Notes: generated by a model not told the origin, from the sequence alone. Positions 39,501 through 48,600 are shown, numbered from the stretch's first letter. The stretch is DNA of 64,000 bases from Balanoglossus misakiensis (GCA_040954595.2 CM082578.2:13578001-13642000); one strand, 5' to 3'. A program made the numbers and translations.

Positions 39501-40864
39501 TGTAGCATGTGCTCAAAGACAGTTTAACCCTTTTCACCCCCAGTTCCCTCTTTAGAGGTCCAACCTTACCATACAAAACAATAGTTTGGACTGAACTATG
39601 GTGGTGAAAGGGTAAAATAGAATGCACATCTGTTGCTTCATATGCTGCAGATGAATTAATTTCTTCATAAATGAGAAATGTCAACATACTGTACATTCTT
39701 TTTTCAATTTGTCTCACAGGATAAAAATCTGGAGTGGTTTCCACGTATGCGTGCGATGTCACTAGCAGCAGATGAAGGCGAAGGGGAACAGAATGAATTG
39801 CGTAATCTCCAAGCTCAGCTTGAAAGTACAACCAAATTGGTGCAGACATTATCAGCACAACTTACAGAGCTCAAAGATCAGGTAAACCCCAAATATCTGG
39901 TCATGGCTTACTGGCAGAAATCAGTCATCAATCTAAAGTGCTGGAGTGTGTGTAATGTTTGGATTTTACCTTAGAGATCATGTCTTGACTGAATTTATCC
40001 CAGTGATTCAGTGCATGGGGACTATAGCATTGACAATGACATAAACCTGCAGGGTGAAATGATGCTATGGTGCTAGGTACATGTAAACAGAAGGACAAGC
40101 TTGAACAGTTAAAAGTACAGTACAAGTTATCATCAAATAACGAAGGCTATGTCTTAGCTTTCATCTCATGCCACCAGTCACTTGACATCTGACCTTTGTT
40201 GCCTGGCCAACAAGTTTTGAATTATGGCAAATTCAGCCAAGCACATAATGAAATTTGTACTGCCTATATGTCATGAGACCTGCACAGTAAAAGATGCTAC
40301 TAGGTGAATGTTGATTGCATAAACCAGTCTGCTGTGAAGGCTAAATGCTATCATCATGCGACACCATTTTCAAGGTGGTCATGAGAGTATGAAGCAGAGC
40401 CTTTTAGGCTCTGGTTCATCACGATCATACTCATAGATATCTTTCTTTTGTGGTGTCAACAGTACTTTTTTCTATGTGTGCCAGAATATTTGTAGGTCAC
40501 GACTGCATAAATTGCAATTCTCAAGACATACTCATCACTGAATGTTTCTACTGATTTCATGGATGTAGATGGAGTAGTCTTTCCCACAAGACAAGTTTTA
40601 GTGTAACACAGGAGTGTATATGTTAATCTGAGAGCCAACTGGAATACGAATTAAGCAAACAAACACAAATTTGTACTCACTATTGACGCATCAAGATTGC
40701 TAATTTAATTATCTTACCCATCCACCAAGCTCATATCAACTGAACTCGATTTGATTATAATGATGTTTTCTGCATTGAATTACTCCTAGATGACAGAGCA
40801 ACGTAAACAGAAGCAACGAATTGGACTCCTCAGCACACCAACAATGCCCATGAATGCCCCTTGA
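2605..40864 (+). CDS. ITPR: Inositol 1,4,5-trisphosphate receptor, 54 exons, 5'-partial
   Basis: IP3-gated Ca2+ release channel of the endoplasmic reticulum, active as a tetramer. I read these exons by GT-AG borders and continuous homology to the family: 2605-2691, 3317-3475, 3971-4069, 4887-4970, 6384-6530, 6967-7062, 7221-7381, 7539-7638, 7892-8052, 8258-8399, 8641-8799, 9035-9207, 12340-12459, 12636-12839, 12999-13250, 13956-13991, 15589-15745, 15993-16152, 18458-18666, 18956-19137, 19286-19451, 19731-19955, 20395-20496, 21215-21352, 21587-21712, 21877-22077, 22506-22757, 22897-23022, 23250-23378, 23604-23724, 25133-25308, 26965-27113, 27303-27414, 28011-28061, 28943-29242, 29558-29738, 30266-30298, 31367-31641, 31902-32102, 32396-32506, 32703-32798, 33078-33215, 33340-33447, 33634-33826, 33988-34110, 34409-34581, 34773-34937, 35099-35297, 35460-35651, 35974-36197, 36395-36560, 36780-36940, 39720-39881, 40790-40864. 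They sum to 8,238 nt (2,745 codons plus TGA) with matching phases. The first exon starts at a residue equivalent to human ITPR1 ~92, so the start codon and early exons lie upstream. The protein is equally close to all three vertebrate paralogues by eye, as expected for a single invertebrate gene. Confidence 0.97.
4971..6383 (+). other. ITPR intron 4, no additional gene seen
   Basis: A 1.4-kb intron between the exons ending EEILKG and beginning GDVVRLF. It is AT-rich and I see no alternative exon, RNA gene or repeat copy in it. Confidence 0.7.
6967..9207 (+). CDS. ITPR: ITPR exons 6-12: IP3-binding core (MIR trefoil plus first armadillo repeats)
   Basis: Seven exons encode the remainder of the second beta-trefoil ([46 protein letters not shown]) and the following alpha-helical solenoid. 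The phosphate-binding cluster is intact: [11 protein letters not shown] corresponds to the ITPR1 segment with K508 and R511, and [17 protein letters not shown] to Y567/R568/K569. Between exons 6 and 7 the protein goes directly from YLAAE to VDHDPQQD. The region matching the mammalian SI alternative segment is therefore short, and no SI-like separate exon is seen in the 158-bp intron. Exon phases 0/2/0/2/1/0/2 are consistent throughout. Confidence 0.95.
9208..12339 (+). other. ITPR intron 12, largest visible ITPR intron
   Basis: A 3.1-kb intron inside the codon split AG|G between exons 12 and 13. It holds one candidate in-frame microexon (10807-10848). The rest is AT-rich, with scattered TACATGTA words and no recognised element. 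Confidence 0.7.
10807..10848 (+). CDS. ITPR: Candidate 42-nt cassette microexon of ITPR
   Basis: A pyrimidine-rich acceptor (CATCTGTTTCAG) precedes 42 nt, and a GTGTGA donor follows. The flanking exons join in phase 2, and inclusion keeps the frame and has no stop. It would insert [14 protein letters not shown], a Ser/Arg-rich 14-residue insert, just after LVRKSKEC and before FLDYLSDL. I know of no vertebrate equivalent at this place, so this is an inference from splice signals, phase and an open frame only. Confidence 0.4.
12340..19137 (+). CDS. ITPR: ITPR exons 13-20: RIH/armadillo region of the modulatory domain
   Basis: The helical solenoid continues with [20 protein letters not shown], the very conserved [60 protein letters not shown] and [20 protein letters not shown]. 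These are the RyR/IP3R homology (RIH) signatures. Exon 14 has an unusual valine-glutamate alternation followed by a strongly acidic stretch ([16 protein letters not shown]) that is longer than the human counterpart. Exon 19 (18458-18666) encodes a Gly/Ser/Pro-rich linker ([14 protein letters not shown]), at the place where human has VVLRGGGFLPM. Exon 16 is a 12-codon microexon described separately. Confidence 0.94.
13956..13991 (+). CDS. ITPR: ITPR exon 16: 36-nt microexon, probably alternative
   Basis: Good acceptor (TCCATTTTCACAG) and a strong donor (GAA|GTAAGA). Inclusion keeps frame and inserts [12 protein letters not shown] before the NYD/DYD that begins the next exon. Without it, exon 15 joins exon 17 in frame as ITIEDYDTN, matching the usual family sequence (AIDDYDSS in ITPR1). 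The insert falls just before the linker that leads to VEDYLCNVV. It is basic and hydrophilic. The splice signals make it very likely a real exon; whether it is constitutive cannot be told. Confidence 0.7.
15277..15365 (+). mobile_element. MITE copy 1 (piggyBac-like TTAA ends), intron of ITPR
   Basis: One of five ~92-bp copies in the window sharing the core CACCATGGTTCAGTCC, AAGGTTGGACCTCTAAAG and a right end GGGGGTGAAAGGGTTAA. The left end is degenerate (TATACCTTTCACC). It has no coding capacity, and is presumably mobilised by a transposase encoded elsewhere. Confidence 0.75.
16595..16609 (+). CDS. ITPR: Candidate 15-nt microexon at the SIII-equivalent position
   Basis: AACAG|15 nt|GTGTAG in phase 1, so inclusion adds APQKT in frame between EAIAEA-type and ASKGG-type sequence. 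The upstream 60 bp is rich in CT (GTCTCTCTC, CGTCCGTCTTTCTC), though the tract ends about 20 bp before the AG. Microexons this small match short signals easily by chance, so this is weak. Confidence 0.25.
16633..16680. repeat. Three-copy 16-bp tandem repeat
   Basis: Three consecutive units of (TG/TT)CTGTCCTGCATTTA differing by one base, within ITPR intron 18. A simple minisatellite seed. Confidence 0.85.
18647..18886 (+). repeat. Direct duplication of the end of exon 19 with its splice donor
   Basis: The exon end ATTATTCAGATTTTACAG with its donor GTAAAA and the following ~50 bp (including a GT run and TCTGGGTA) at 18647-18718 recur about 164 bp downstream at 18811-18886, with a few substitutions. 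The copy keeps an AG before and a GT after. Confidence 0.8.
18813..18830 (+). CDS. ITPR: Potential 18-nt microexon made by the exon 19 duplication
   Basis: GTCCTAG|ATTATCCAGATTTTACAG|GTAAAA reads IIQILQ in phase 0, a repeat of the last six residues of exon 19. Inclusion would be frame-neutral. It may instead act only as a decoy donor. No transcript evidence is available from sequence. Confidence 0.2.
19286..25308 (+). CDS. ITPR: ITPR exons 21-31: central modulatory solenoid with first PKA-type site
   Basis: Landmarks in order: [115 protein letters not shown] and [18 protein letters not shown]. All match the family almost residue for residue. Exon 22 (19731-19955) ends in a lineage-specific Lys/Gly/Ser-rich run, and exon 23 (20395-20496) adds a serine stretch before NYKTIQE. 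Exon 31 encodes RRDS at 25249-25260, matching the PKA site around S1589 of ITPR1. Exon 30 ends in phase 1 and joins exon 31 across a 1.4-kb intron. Confidence 0.94.
19830..19955 (+). other. ITPR: Lys/Gly/Ser-rich low-complexity linker in ITPR exon 22
   Basis: After the conserved [10 protein letters not shown] the exon continues with [17 protein letters not shown], a Gly/Ser run and KEKKKAGK. Human ITPR1 has an acidic/polar linker here instead. The segment is probably disordered and strongly positive. Confidence 0.85.
25309..26964 (+). other. ITPR intron 31 with an open in-frame tail
   Basis: Reading on from exon 31 stays open to a stop at 25513-25515 (see the alternative terminal exon candidate). 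The remaining 1.4 kb is AT-rich and I see nothing else in it. Confidence 0.6.
25423..25515 (+). CDS. ITPR: Candidate alternative terminal exon of ITPR
   Basis: A T-rich tract and AAAG acceptor (GCTTTTTTCATAAAG) precede 93 nt that read in phase 0 with exon 31. They encode [20 protein letters not shown] followed by [10 protein letters not shown] and a TAG. Base composition is richer in GC than the surrounding intron. Use would yield a soluble receptor ending just after the RRDS PKA-type site and lacking the channel. Retention of the 114-bp segment between would also keep the frame open. Chance cannot be excluded. Confidence 0.25.
   Translation, partial: RVPFQNMVSSPSRQPENEASRSQSTARARF
26965..31641 (+). 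CDS. ITPR: ITPR exons 32-38: SII-equivalent linker, second PKA-type site, variable linker
   Basis: Exons 32-33 give [20 protein letters not shown] and [14 protein letters not shown]. Exon 34 (51 nt) lies where mammals have the SII alternatively spliced insert. Exon 35 encodes [15 protein letters not shown] and the RRES motif at 29003-29014, equivalent to the ITPR1 S1755 site, then [20 protein letters not shown] and [11 protein letters not shown]. Exon 36 gives [14 protein letters not shown]. Exons 36-38 then form a hydrophilic variable linker ([29 protein letters not shown]) before the conserved [20 protein letters not shown] that opens the RIH-associated domain. Confidence 0.93.
27690..27782 (-). 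mobile_element. MITE copy 2, intact inverted ends
   Basis: The best-preserved copy: TTAACCCTTTCACC at the left and GGTGAAAGGGTTAA at the right, so the terminal 14 bp are perfect inverted repeats including flanking TTAA. It is in reverse orientation to copies 1, 3 and 4 and lies in intron 33 of ITPR. Confidence 0.85.
28011..28061 (+). CDS. ITPR: ITPR exon 34: 51-nt exon at the SII-equivalent site
   Basis: It encodes [17 protein letters not shown] between EYSEK and GENLRQ. The exon is symmetric (phase 0 on both sides). Its acceptor is poor (GGAAACAAAAG, no pyrimidine tract next to the AG), which is typical of regulated exons. Mammalian ITPR1 has its neuronal SII insert at the same point in the protein, although the sequence is not evidently the same. 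Confidence 0.75.
30266..30298 (+). CDS. ITPR: ITPR exon 37: 33-nt microexon
   Basis: CCACAG|33 nt|GTAGCT in phase 1 gives [11 protein letters not shown]. The neighbouring exons 36 and 38 also join directly in frame without it. The donor is weak, which suggests optional use. It falls in the variable linker between the modulatory and RIH-associated domains, and the EEM...REV pattern resembles the ITEEVRDQL segment of human ITPR1. Confidence 0.6.
31232..31324 (+). mobile_element. MITE copy 3, intron 37 of ITPR
   Basis: Same element in forward orientation. TTAACCCTTTCGCC begins it and GGTGAAAGTGTTAA ends it, with a single change in each end. It lies about 42 bp upstream of exon 38, so it sits within reach of that exon's branch point and acceptor. 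Confidence 0.85.
31902..33826 (+). CDS. ITPR: ITPR exons 39-44: RIH-associated / coupling domain
   Basis: These exons encode [79 protein letters not shown] and [19 protein letters not shown]. This is the intervening domain that connects the IP3-binding solenoid to the membrane region and carries part of the calcium-sensing site in the family. Exon 42 adds an acidic run ([14 protein letters not shown]) between the conserved QAYMQ and [11 protein letters not shown], richer in acid than human. Intron-exon phases are 0 throughout until exon 44 ends in phase 1. Confidence 0.95.
33988..36560 (+). CDS. ITPR: ITPR exons 45-51: six-helix channel domain and selectivity filter
   Basis: Membrane helices read in order: S1 in exon 45 ([18 protein letters not shown]), S2 and S3 in exon 46 ([35 protein letters not shown]), S4 in exon 47 ([18 protein letters not shown]), S5 in exon 48 ([20 protein letters not shown]), pore loop in exon 50 and S6 in exon 51 ([20 protein letters not shown]). 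The selectivity filter is GGGIGD (human GGGVGD). The luminal loop between S5 and the pore is about twice the human length because of exon 49 and a Glu-rich run in exon 50 ([14 protein letters not shown]). Exons 48-50 all join in phase 1. Confidence 0.96.
35460..35651 (+). CDS. ITPR: ITPR exon 49: 64-codon luminal-loop exon
   Basis: A symmetric exon (phase 1 on both sides, 192 nt) between S5 and the pore. It encodes a Gly/Ala-rich apolar stretch ([18 protein letters not shown]) followed by an acidic segment with two cysteines ([12 protein letters not shown]) and an N-glycosylation sequon (INAT) at its end. Nothing like the apolar stretch is present in the human loop. Skipping would give LINA|VSDKTLN in frame. 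Confidence 0.85.
35669..35761 (+). mobile_element. MITE copy 4, directly after exon 49 of ITPR
   Basis: Forward copy starting 17 bp after the end of the 64-codon luminal-loop exon. The left end is mutated (TTACTCCTTTCACC); the right end GGTGAAAGGGTTAA is intact. Its position beside a cassette-type exon is noted as a possible influence on splicing. Confidence 0.8.
35974..35979 (+). promoter_or_regulatory. Tandem splice acceptors of ITPR exon 50
   Basis: TTTTACAG is followed six bases later by TTTCAG. Both leave the same frame. Use of the first gives ISDKTL and of the second NKTL, so two residues are optional. Confidence 0.5.
36780..40864 (+). CDS. ITPR: ITPR exons 52-54: zinc-finger linker and C-terminal coiled coil
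   Basis: The exon 51/52 junction builds CFVCGLD...[12 protein letters not shown], the Cys-x2-Cys/His pair that binds zinc in the linker domain next to the gate. It is followed by [20 protein letters not shown]. Exon 53 encodes [20 protein letters not shown] and a heptad-like helix ([20 protein letters not shown]) of the C-terminal coiled coil that contacts the IP3-binding core of a neighbouring subunit. Exon 54 encodes [20 protein letters not shown], then MNAP and TGA at 40862-40864. The two last introns are long (36941-39719 and 39882-40789). Confidence 0.95.
36941..39719 (+). other. ITPR intron 52, 2.8 kb
   Basis: Contains MITE copy 5 near its 3' end. I found no additional exon between the FTGPESYV exon and the exon beginning DKNLEWF, and no RNA gene. 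Confidence 0.65.
39524..39616 (-). mobile_element. MITE copy 5, intron 52 of ITPR
   Basis: Reverse copy with left end TTAACCCTTTTCACC (one extra T) and right end GGTGAAAGGGTAAA, in which the final TTAA is decayed. It lies about 100 bp upstream of exon 53. Confidence 0.8.
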
Positions 40865-42517
40865 GGCTTTCGGAGAAATGGGACTTGCACGAGAAGTGTG
40901 TGAGATCTCAGATGCAAAATTGAAGAAGTATATGAAGAAAGACCTTGATGTTTTCTATTCAGTGTGCCATGCAGTGCCTTCTTAATATGTTGATATTTAT
41001 GAAGACGGAAGATTGTGTGAGACTGACTTCAAAGTTCAACCCAGTGGGCACAGCAGTTTTTCATATTTCTTACAAGGAATACTCCCATGACATTGTGGGC
41101 AGGATGACTTAGTTTTTGTTAACAGATATTCACCCGTGAGCTGTGTTAAAATGAATTAACCCAATCTTTGCATCTTACCTTGAATTTGTATATTTAATAT
41201 TTAAAAAACTGTATATGTGGTATTTGTTGACAGTGAATTTCACTTCTGCCAAATAATGAACATTCACGTCAATTTATCAAGCAAGGACAGGTTACAATTT
41301 GCATCCAACATGTATGCGCAAATAGTCAGCTGTATGTGAATTCAGAATTATTTATAGAAGTGACAAATATAGGTACCCATAAAATCACATGTTTATTTTC
41401 TATTTGTGAGGATTTCTGTATACATTTATAAAATGTCTACAAATGTAGACAGGGAATTTGATACTACATGTGCCATCTAAAATGGCCGACACAAAGCAAT
41501 TGCGTGGAACTGTCTCCTACATTAATGTCAGCAACATAAGGTAGTGAAATTTAAGTCTCTGTGTACCTTGAAAAAAATCATTGACAAAATTATTACATTG
41601 ACCCCTTTTACCACTGAGTTATTTGAAGATGATTTTGTGCATTATCATGTTAAAACATAGCCAATAATGTCACAAATTGCCTCGCACTTTTGTCAGAATA
41701 TTCCATATGAAACAAATGCAGGAATGGCCCACTTAGATGCAATTTCAGGTAACAGACTGTGCTGAGAAATGTTAATAAATTGCGCATAAATGTAACAAAA
41801 TAGCAGTATTATTTGACAAACAAATATACATTTTGTATGTAAACTTGCCATGATACTCATAATAGCTTGGATATTGTACATTATTTTTGTGATAAACTCA
41901 GAAATCATTAACAAAAACTAACATGTGTGCAAGGTCAAACTTTAAAGAGGTAAAAATTAATATATTTTGATATACGCAATTCAAATTTAAATTGCAGTAA
42001 TATTTACACAAAATAATGTGTGCAACTTAAATTTTGCTTGAACATAGAATATTTATAGATTTATATGAAATTGACAAATCTGTAATTTAATCCAACCGTT
42101 CTTGTATGCATAGCTGTCAAAGTAGAAATGAATATCAAATAATATTTACTGAGATTTATTTTCAATTTGTGATGCTTTTGGAGGATATGTCACAACAACA
42201 GTAATGTTTTTATGTATTTCATGATACATGAGTAAGGCTACAAATGATATTTAATCAGGAGAAGTTACTCATCACAATGAAGCCCATTGAAAAAATAGTG
42301 ACATCAGTGAGCAACAGTCTAAATTTGGATAACATAAACTGCCCAGTTGCATTTTGTTGATAGTTTCATAACAGGTCACACTTCTGAATAGCAAACTCTT
42401 TACAGACAAGAATTTAGAGACCGTTCACAAGGCCATACCTTGATATTTCATATTTTGTGCAAACTTCATATATGTGCTAGAATTATAAATACAAATTAAA
42501 AGCCTTGAGCATTTTTG

Positions 42518-42544
42518 CACACACACACCCACACACACACACAC
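42518..42544. repeat. (CA)n microsatellite
   Basis: 27 bp of alternating CA with one interrupting C, in the likely ITPR 3' UTR. Confidence 0.9.
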
Positions 42545-42611
42545 TTAAAACCTTGAAGCTGTGTAGCAGCAGGTATCTTTGTCATGACAAAAATTGACAG
42601 ACCAGTTTGTG

Positions 42612-42617
42612 AATAAA
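42612..42617 (+). terminator. Candidate ITPR poly(A) signal AATAAA
   Basis: AATAAA is followed within 40 bp by a GT-rich stretch (AGTGGGCGTGGTTG), the usual downstream element. Confidence 0.45.
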
Positions 42618-42640
42618 AAGATTTCTTGATAATCATTAGT

Positions 42641-45600
42641 GGGCGTGGTTGATATATTGTGCAGATGGTGGCAGAGGTGACGTTTGTAAATGGATCTGTG
42701 ACATCTTGCTACATGGCACTTTCTCTACATAACAATCTCAGCGCAAGTACAGTTCCGTCTGTGATTACACAGGGGTCTTTTGTATGTCACCTGTCACAAA
42801 TGAAACCTTGAATAATCATCAGATGTTTACCACAGTCTGTCAGGTATGATTGACCCTTGTCAAGATTCCCTGCGAGATGTTCGTCAGAAAGATTAAGATC
42901 TGTCTGCTGCTCATTTCCCAGATTTGTCACTTAGAGTAAAAGCTTTTTTCTAAGAAAAGCAGAGATGAATAAATCTCAGTGCAGGTAGAGTGACACTTGG
43001 CAAATAGACTGGTTGGTAATTAGAGATGTGCAAAGACTAACAAATGAAGCTGAGTTATTCATTTAGTGGACAGTTCCTGATTAGTGTTTTTTTCCTGCAG
43101 GAAGTCTTCAATCAAGTCACAGAGACTTGCATGACTGGAAGTGTGTTGCAGAGATGGCTCTTGTGAGCAATGCACTTGTAGACGGCATTCAATCTCACAC
43201 CTGAGACATTCACAAGAATCATTAGGAGTCCCGACACATCCATTAACATGTGCCATCTGAAATGGCCGACGCATTGAATTTCAGAACTTTTTCACCAAAA
43301 TGTGTAGTACCCGAAGTATTTATTTGTTATGCATCTTTGAGGGTCTGTGTAATTGCATGCATAGCAGCCATATTGGATTGGATCACAAAACAAACTGATA
43401 TGTATATGAATACATCTCAGTAAATTGGCAACATCCTCATACGAAATTTGAATGAGATCAGTCCAAGTATACGTGTCCGAGTCCAATCCATTAGTGGATA
43501 CTCAGGCAAACCATTTCCACTCATCAAACAAAACATACTTTTTCTCAAATATGAGGTAATCATGATTTCAGTCAAAACGCCACACTAGGAAGTCTGTGCA
43601 TAAGTGGGCCATTTAGTAGCCCATATATGTTTATTGTTAGTATTTTTAGTATTTCTTTTTTTTTGTAAAATGAAAAAATTCACAAAAACAAACATACTTA
43701 TTGCACATGCACGTATGTAATGGTTTGAACTATGATGTCATAATGGCTCAAAGTGCAAAGGTACAAATAGTAATTCTGTCTCATAATTCACAATCTATGC
43801 CAGTTGAAAATATCCATTCCTCCATGTAGCAATAACAAGTGTTTTTTGTGTGCAAATTGAATGATCAGTGACATAATGCGAGTCATAATAAAGAAGTGTG
43901 TGCAAATGAGAAATTGTATCTTCACCTTGCACATATTTAACTATGTGGGTATCTATGGAAATACACTGCAAAGATACCATATACATGTTGTGGAAATAAG
44001 TTTTTTTTTTGATGATCATATTCATTTGTTCGAACTATAAAATATTAGAATTCAATTGACGAGTTAAATGATGTTTCATTAATGATCAACGTGCACATCA
44101 TGCAAGGGCATAAAATTACAAGAAAAACATCATCCTGTCTTCAAAAACTCAACACAGATCAAGAAAGCTCTTTCAGAATGCATATTACACCAATGATGTA
44201 AGTCTTCATCAACAAATTCATTTGATACCAATTCAAGATTTGAAATAAACTTGAAATATATAAATAATACATAAATATGAAGTGATTCAAGTAATATCAT
44301 AAATCTACAGATTTTAATGTACCCTGTCAAAGTTATGTCAGGAAATGTATCAAATACTAAAAGAAACACTCAATAAATAATTATGAACAAAAAATTACAG
44401 GTGTAATAAAAATATTGAAATGAACACAATTATGAAAATGAATAATTTATATTACCCATGGTATTTACTTTATCTGAGCATTTTTTTTACATTTGAAATA
44501 TTGATAAACTTTCTTATGAACATTTTTTGACAATTTCTTAAAGTGAAATAGATCAAGTTATGAAGTGTCTAAATTATGTATGTCCATGAAGCAAGCACAC
44601 AGATCTAACCCAGAAATCTCATAATGGTAGCTATCTATCAATGGCTATTTACATGACATTAGAACTTGGTAGTTTTGTTTGTATGAGAACACCATTGTGA
44701 TATTGAAATCAGAAGGGCAACTCTGCCAGTCAACTGATTAAATGAAAGATCACTCTGAAATATGCATATGAGGACAAAACAATTTTTTTCTCATCTACCA
44801 AAGTGAAAGACATAAACAATAAATAACCAGACACAAACAAAATCACCAGATTAGGAGATATTGTGCAAGTCACAAATTAAAGTGATCAATTTCAATCTGT
44901 TTGAATTTGCATATTAAAGCTTATTAGAATAGTGTGTAAATACATGGGTGGATGACAGCATTTTCATCAAAGTTGTAAAAGGGAGAAGATAAATGTATAG
45001 GTCACATGTTAGACTCAGTTCTGTCACAGGTGAAGCTTTTTATCTTAGTAGGGCTCTCAGTGAATGCAAAACCATCAGATTCAAATACTATCAATTTTAC
45101 CTTCTTTGCAAGATCATATGAAACATGGTGCAATCTAATGGTATTTAACGGTTGATTCACAAAAAGCGTAGCATAGCTGCTACAAAAAAAACTTAGCTTG
45201 TATAAAAGTTCCCAGTTAAAATGCACAATCAAGTAGTTTGCATAGAAAAATCCACTGTTCTCTGTAACAAAATGTGAGTGTACAATTTAAATTACAAGCC
45301 ATAATATGCTATTCTAGACTTGACAAGAAAACACATTCAAGAAAATGTAATGATTAGATTAATAAGAATAAAATGCCTACTAACTTCATTTTCATACTTG
45401 TATCAGCTTAGCTGTACATATGATTTACACTGTAAATTCACAACCACCACTGACATCAACATTTCAATTGCACCTTCTGGACAGGATGGTTAACATGTAG
45501 AGAGTTGTATGCTGATGATCGTGTCTATGGTCTGGACAGGAGAGTTGCGCAGGCATACTCCTTCACACGTAACCCAGCTATGGCTCCCAAAGATACTAAA

Positions 45601-48600
45601 ACTGGTAAACCTTTGGGAACACCAAGGTGCTCAAAATAGAGTTATCCTTCACAAAGTAGTAAAATGTTATTCAACTTGTAACACTTGGCTTAAAAAATTC
45701 ACCTTAAAATAGATGGTTCTAGCAACCTTTGAGAAGCCATACAGCGCATACCCATCTGTCATCAATAAAAGCTAACAGCAAATACAACACCCATTACTGT
45801 TTAATATAACGAATGTTTACATTTCCTTTATCATTAATACAAATACCATAGGTGGTTGTCAAGGTAATATTTTACCAATGTCACAGTTGTGCACAAGTAT
45901 CCTTAGTGACCAGGAAATGTCTGCATATCGAATGTCACTCGGGTAATTTCTTGCATGATGTCCTCTTTTGGCTTCCCTGATGTTTTCATTGGACGGCTCC
46001 TTCCTGTACCACCTGGGAGTCTTAACAGCCTTGAAGGTCAATCAATGACATCTCCCAGGTACCAGTCAGTCAAATAAATATTAAATAATCAAAGAGTGCG
46101 CAAGATGCTTAACACAAAAACTTACAAACCTTACACTCGCAGTTCATCATGTTGATGGGATGTGAATATTCAGGCCATGTGACTGTTAACATGCAAAAAT
46201 TAAGATATATGAGCAGTGTACATTACAGCCTTGCACTGCCCCCAGCACTTAAGTTGACATACAGCTTATTGATTACACATTAACATGTTTAACTTTAATA
46301 CTGGAGATGACCTCACAGTGCTGTTTGGAGTTTCAACAAAATAGTGCTTGACACCATTTACATCACAACAAAAAAAGCATCTACTGGCAGATACATACAC
46401 AGACATGCATTGCACATTAGTTGATAATGGGGGACAGAATCCACTGATAATGTGATGCGACTCCAGCTGAGATTTGAATGGAAATGCTCACAGCTGGTGA
46501 TGGGCTGTCTAGCCTGCAGAAATTTTCCACATCACATTTTTAATCTGTTACACTTGCTACCCTTAGTTTGTATGCAGTACCTGTCAGCGTAATCCCCTAC
46601 GCTTTTATCGTAAACAATGATGTAAATTACCTGGAATTATTCACCTGCTGTGATAAAGTTTATATTGCTAGGCATCCATGTACATGAACAGATTCTCTCA
46701 AACACCTGAGAGCATATATATATATCATGGCCAGCATATGCAACTGTAATTGAGATGAAAATGCTTTCTGGGGGGAAATCTCATTGGTTAATGTGAATGA
46801 TTTTGCAAACTATTAATCAGACTGATTTCTGTACTAAAGGGAATCTGTGTGAAATGATTTGGGAACCCCAGTAACATTAACCAGGGAAGTACCCTTAACA
46901 AAAACAGTTACATGCACTGCCGGGTCGACCCCTGTCAGTTACAATTAAGGCTACAACAAAAAAGAGCTTGCACAACCTTCAATGACCCATCCACTTGTAT
47001 AGTGACCATTCACAAAGTGAATAATACAACTTCAAAGAGGATTTTTTTTATGAATGAGATAAAACTCGAGTGACACGCATTTGCTGTCTGTGATTTCAGG
47101 GGCATTTCACATCAATTAGGAGAATATCATTTTTAGTGATCGCATTATTATTTGTAGAAGCTTTACATATGCATCATTCCTTAAGCTGCTTAAAGTACAC
47201 AAAGTGCAAGATCAGTTTACCATTTGAAGTGAAATACATAGCAGATATTGTGAATATATCCCTTCTTTAACTTAAAAAAAGTTGTTGGGGTTTGTTAGAG
47301 CTGTTAGAACCATGCTGACAGTTGCCTTTTAAATGAAACATGCTTTGTGTATGCTGCATGAGTTGTGAAAAGTAATTGCATTAACAATTGTACGAAAGTG
47401 ACATACAAATATCTGAAAATTTGCTTTCAAATACACAAAAATCCACACAACACACGAACTAAGAGCCTGTAAAGTACACTCACAGTCATTTGACTTCCTT
47501 GGACACAGAAAGTACATGTACTATTCCCTTCTTCAGTTGAAAAAATAATACATGAAATCTTTTGAAGGTATAACTCTTCAGGTATTGTCAACAACTACCG
47601 GTAGAATCTCAAAGCTAAATGTTTTCATTCAGTGTGCTACTGTTGCCAAACAACACAAGTTTGAACCAATCAGCTCTAAAAACCTACCTCCAGCACCCCC
47701 ACCATGTGATCACTGATCATGCCACCAGCAGGAAGTTTGTCTGGCTCCTACAGTCTTTCATTATTAAACGATAAAACTGTATTATTATGAAATCTATATT
47801 ATCAGTTTGATTTCCTGTTTATTTGGGCCGAATGGCTGGATTAGCGACACTTACACTGGTCAAGATTAGTGCAAGGAAAGGCAATTTTTGGGGACAGTAT
47901 CTTTATCACATTGAAGCTTTAGATTTTTACAACATTTCAGTAGGAGGGATGAACATCTTGTTTGAATACTTCACGCAACTAACGGCATTGATGAATTTAT
48001 CCATCTAAAATGAAAAGCAATTACTTTCAATCCTGGCATCTCCAGGCAAACTGTTTGCTCAGATACCAATTAAGGCTTAGACTTGGGGTCAAAATGAAAA
48101 TATATCTGCCATCAATCCTGTTCAGGTACTTGGCTCAGTGGCTGTTCTCATCAATTTTCCACATGCAATCTGGTGTGTTTATTAATAGTGTGACCCCAAT
48201 AGTCAGAAACATGCCATATTTCTTTCTCTTGTACATGTTAGTCTAACCAATACTCCCCTATGCATACTTTAGATGCTCATTAGAGTACTTTAACATGATG
48301 ATAAAACTCTAAAATTAGAATGTTCTCATTATCAGTTAAAGACTGCTTCTTGACTACCGGTAGTGAGAATCACAGCTCTTTCTGAACTGTCATGTCTAAG
48401 TTTCGCTGCATCTGAAATGTAGGAATAGTAATGGCCAGAATGCAATTCATGTGCATCTCAGTCTTGTCAATCATGTTAATTCTGATTGTCTTAAATTAAT
48501 TGATGAAATGTTTAACATAATTTATTTTGTTGACATTTTAAATTAAATTTCTCAAACATTCCTTTACACATTATGAAGACTGGTACTTTTTATATAAAGA

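Larger units (their letters stand above)
40865..42640 (+). other. ITPR: Probable ITPR 3' untranslated region
   Basis: Sequence from the TGA to just past the AATAAA at 42612. It is AT-rich, and the (CA)n run at 42518-42544 lies within it. The end is inferred from the poly(A) signal; another AATAAA at 41774 lacks a GT-rich downstream element. Confidence 0.45.

Noticed and set aside
39475-39858. 127-codon minus-strand open frame
   Set aside because: It is antisense to ITPR exon 53 and MITE copy 5. Its length comes from the coding constraint on the other strand.
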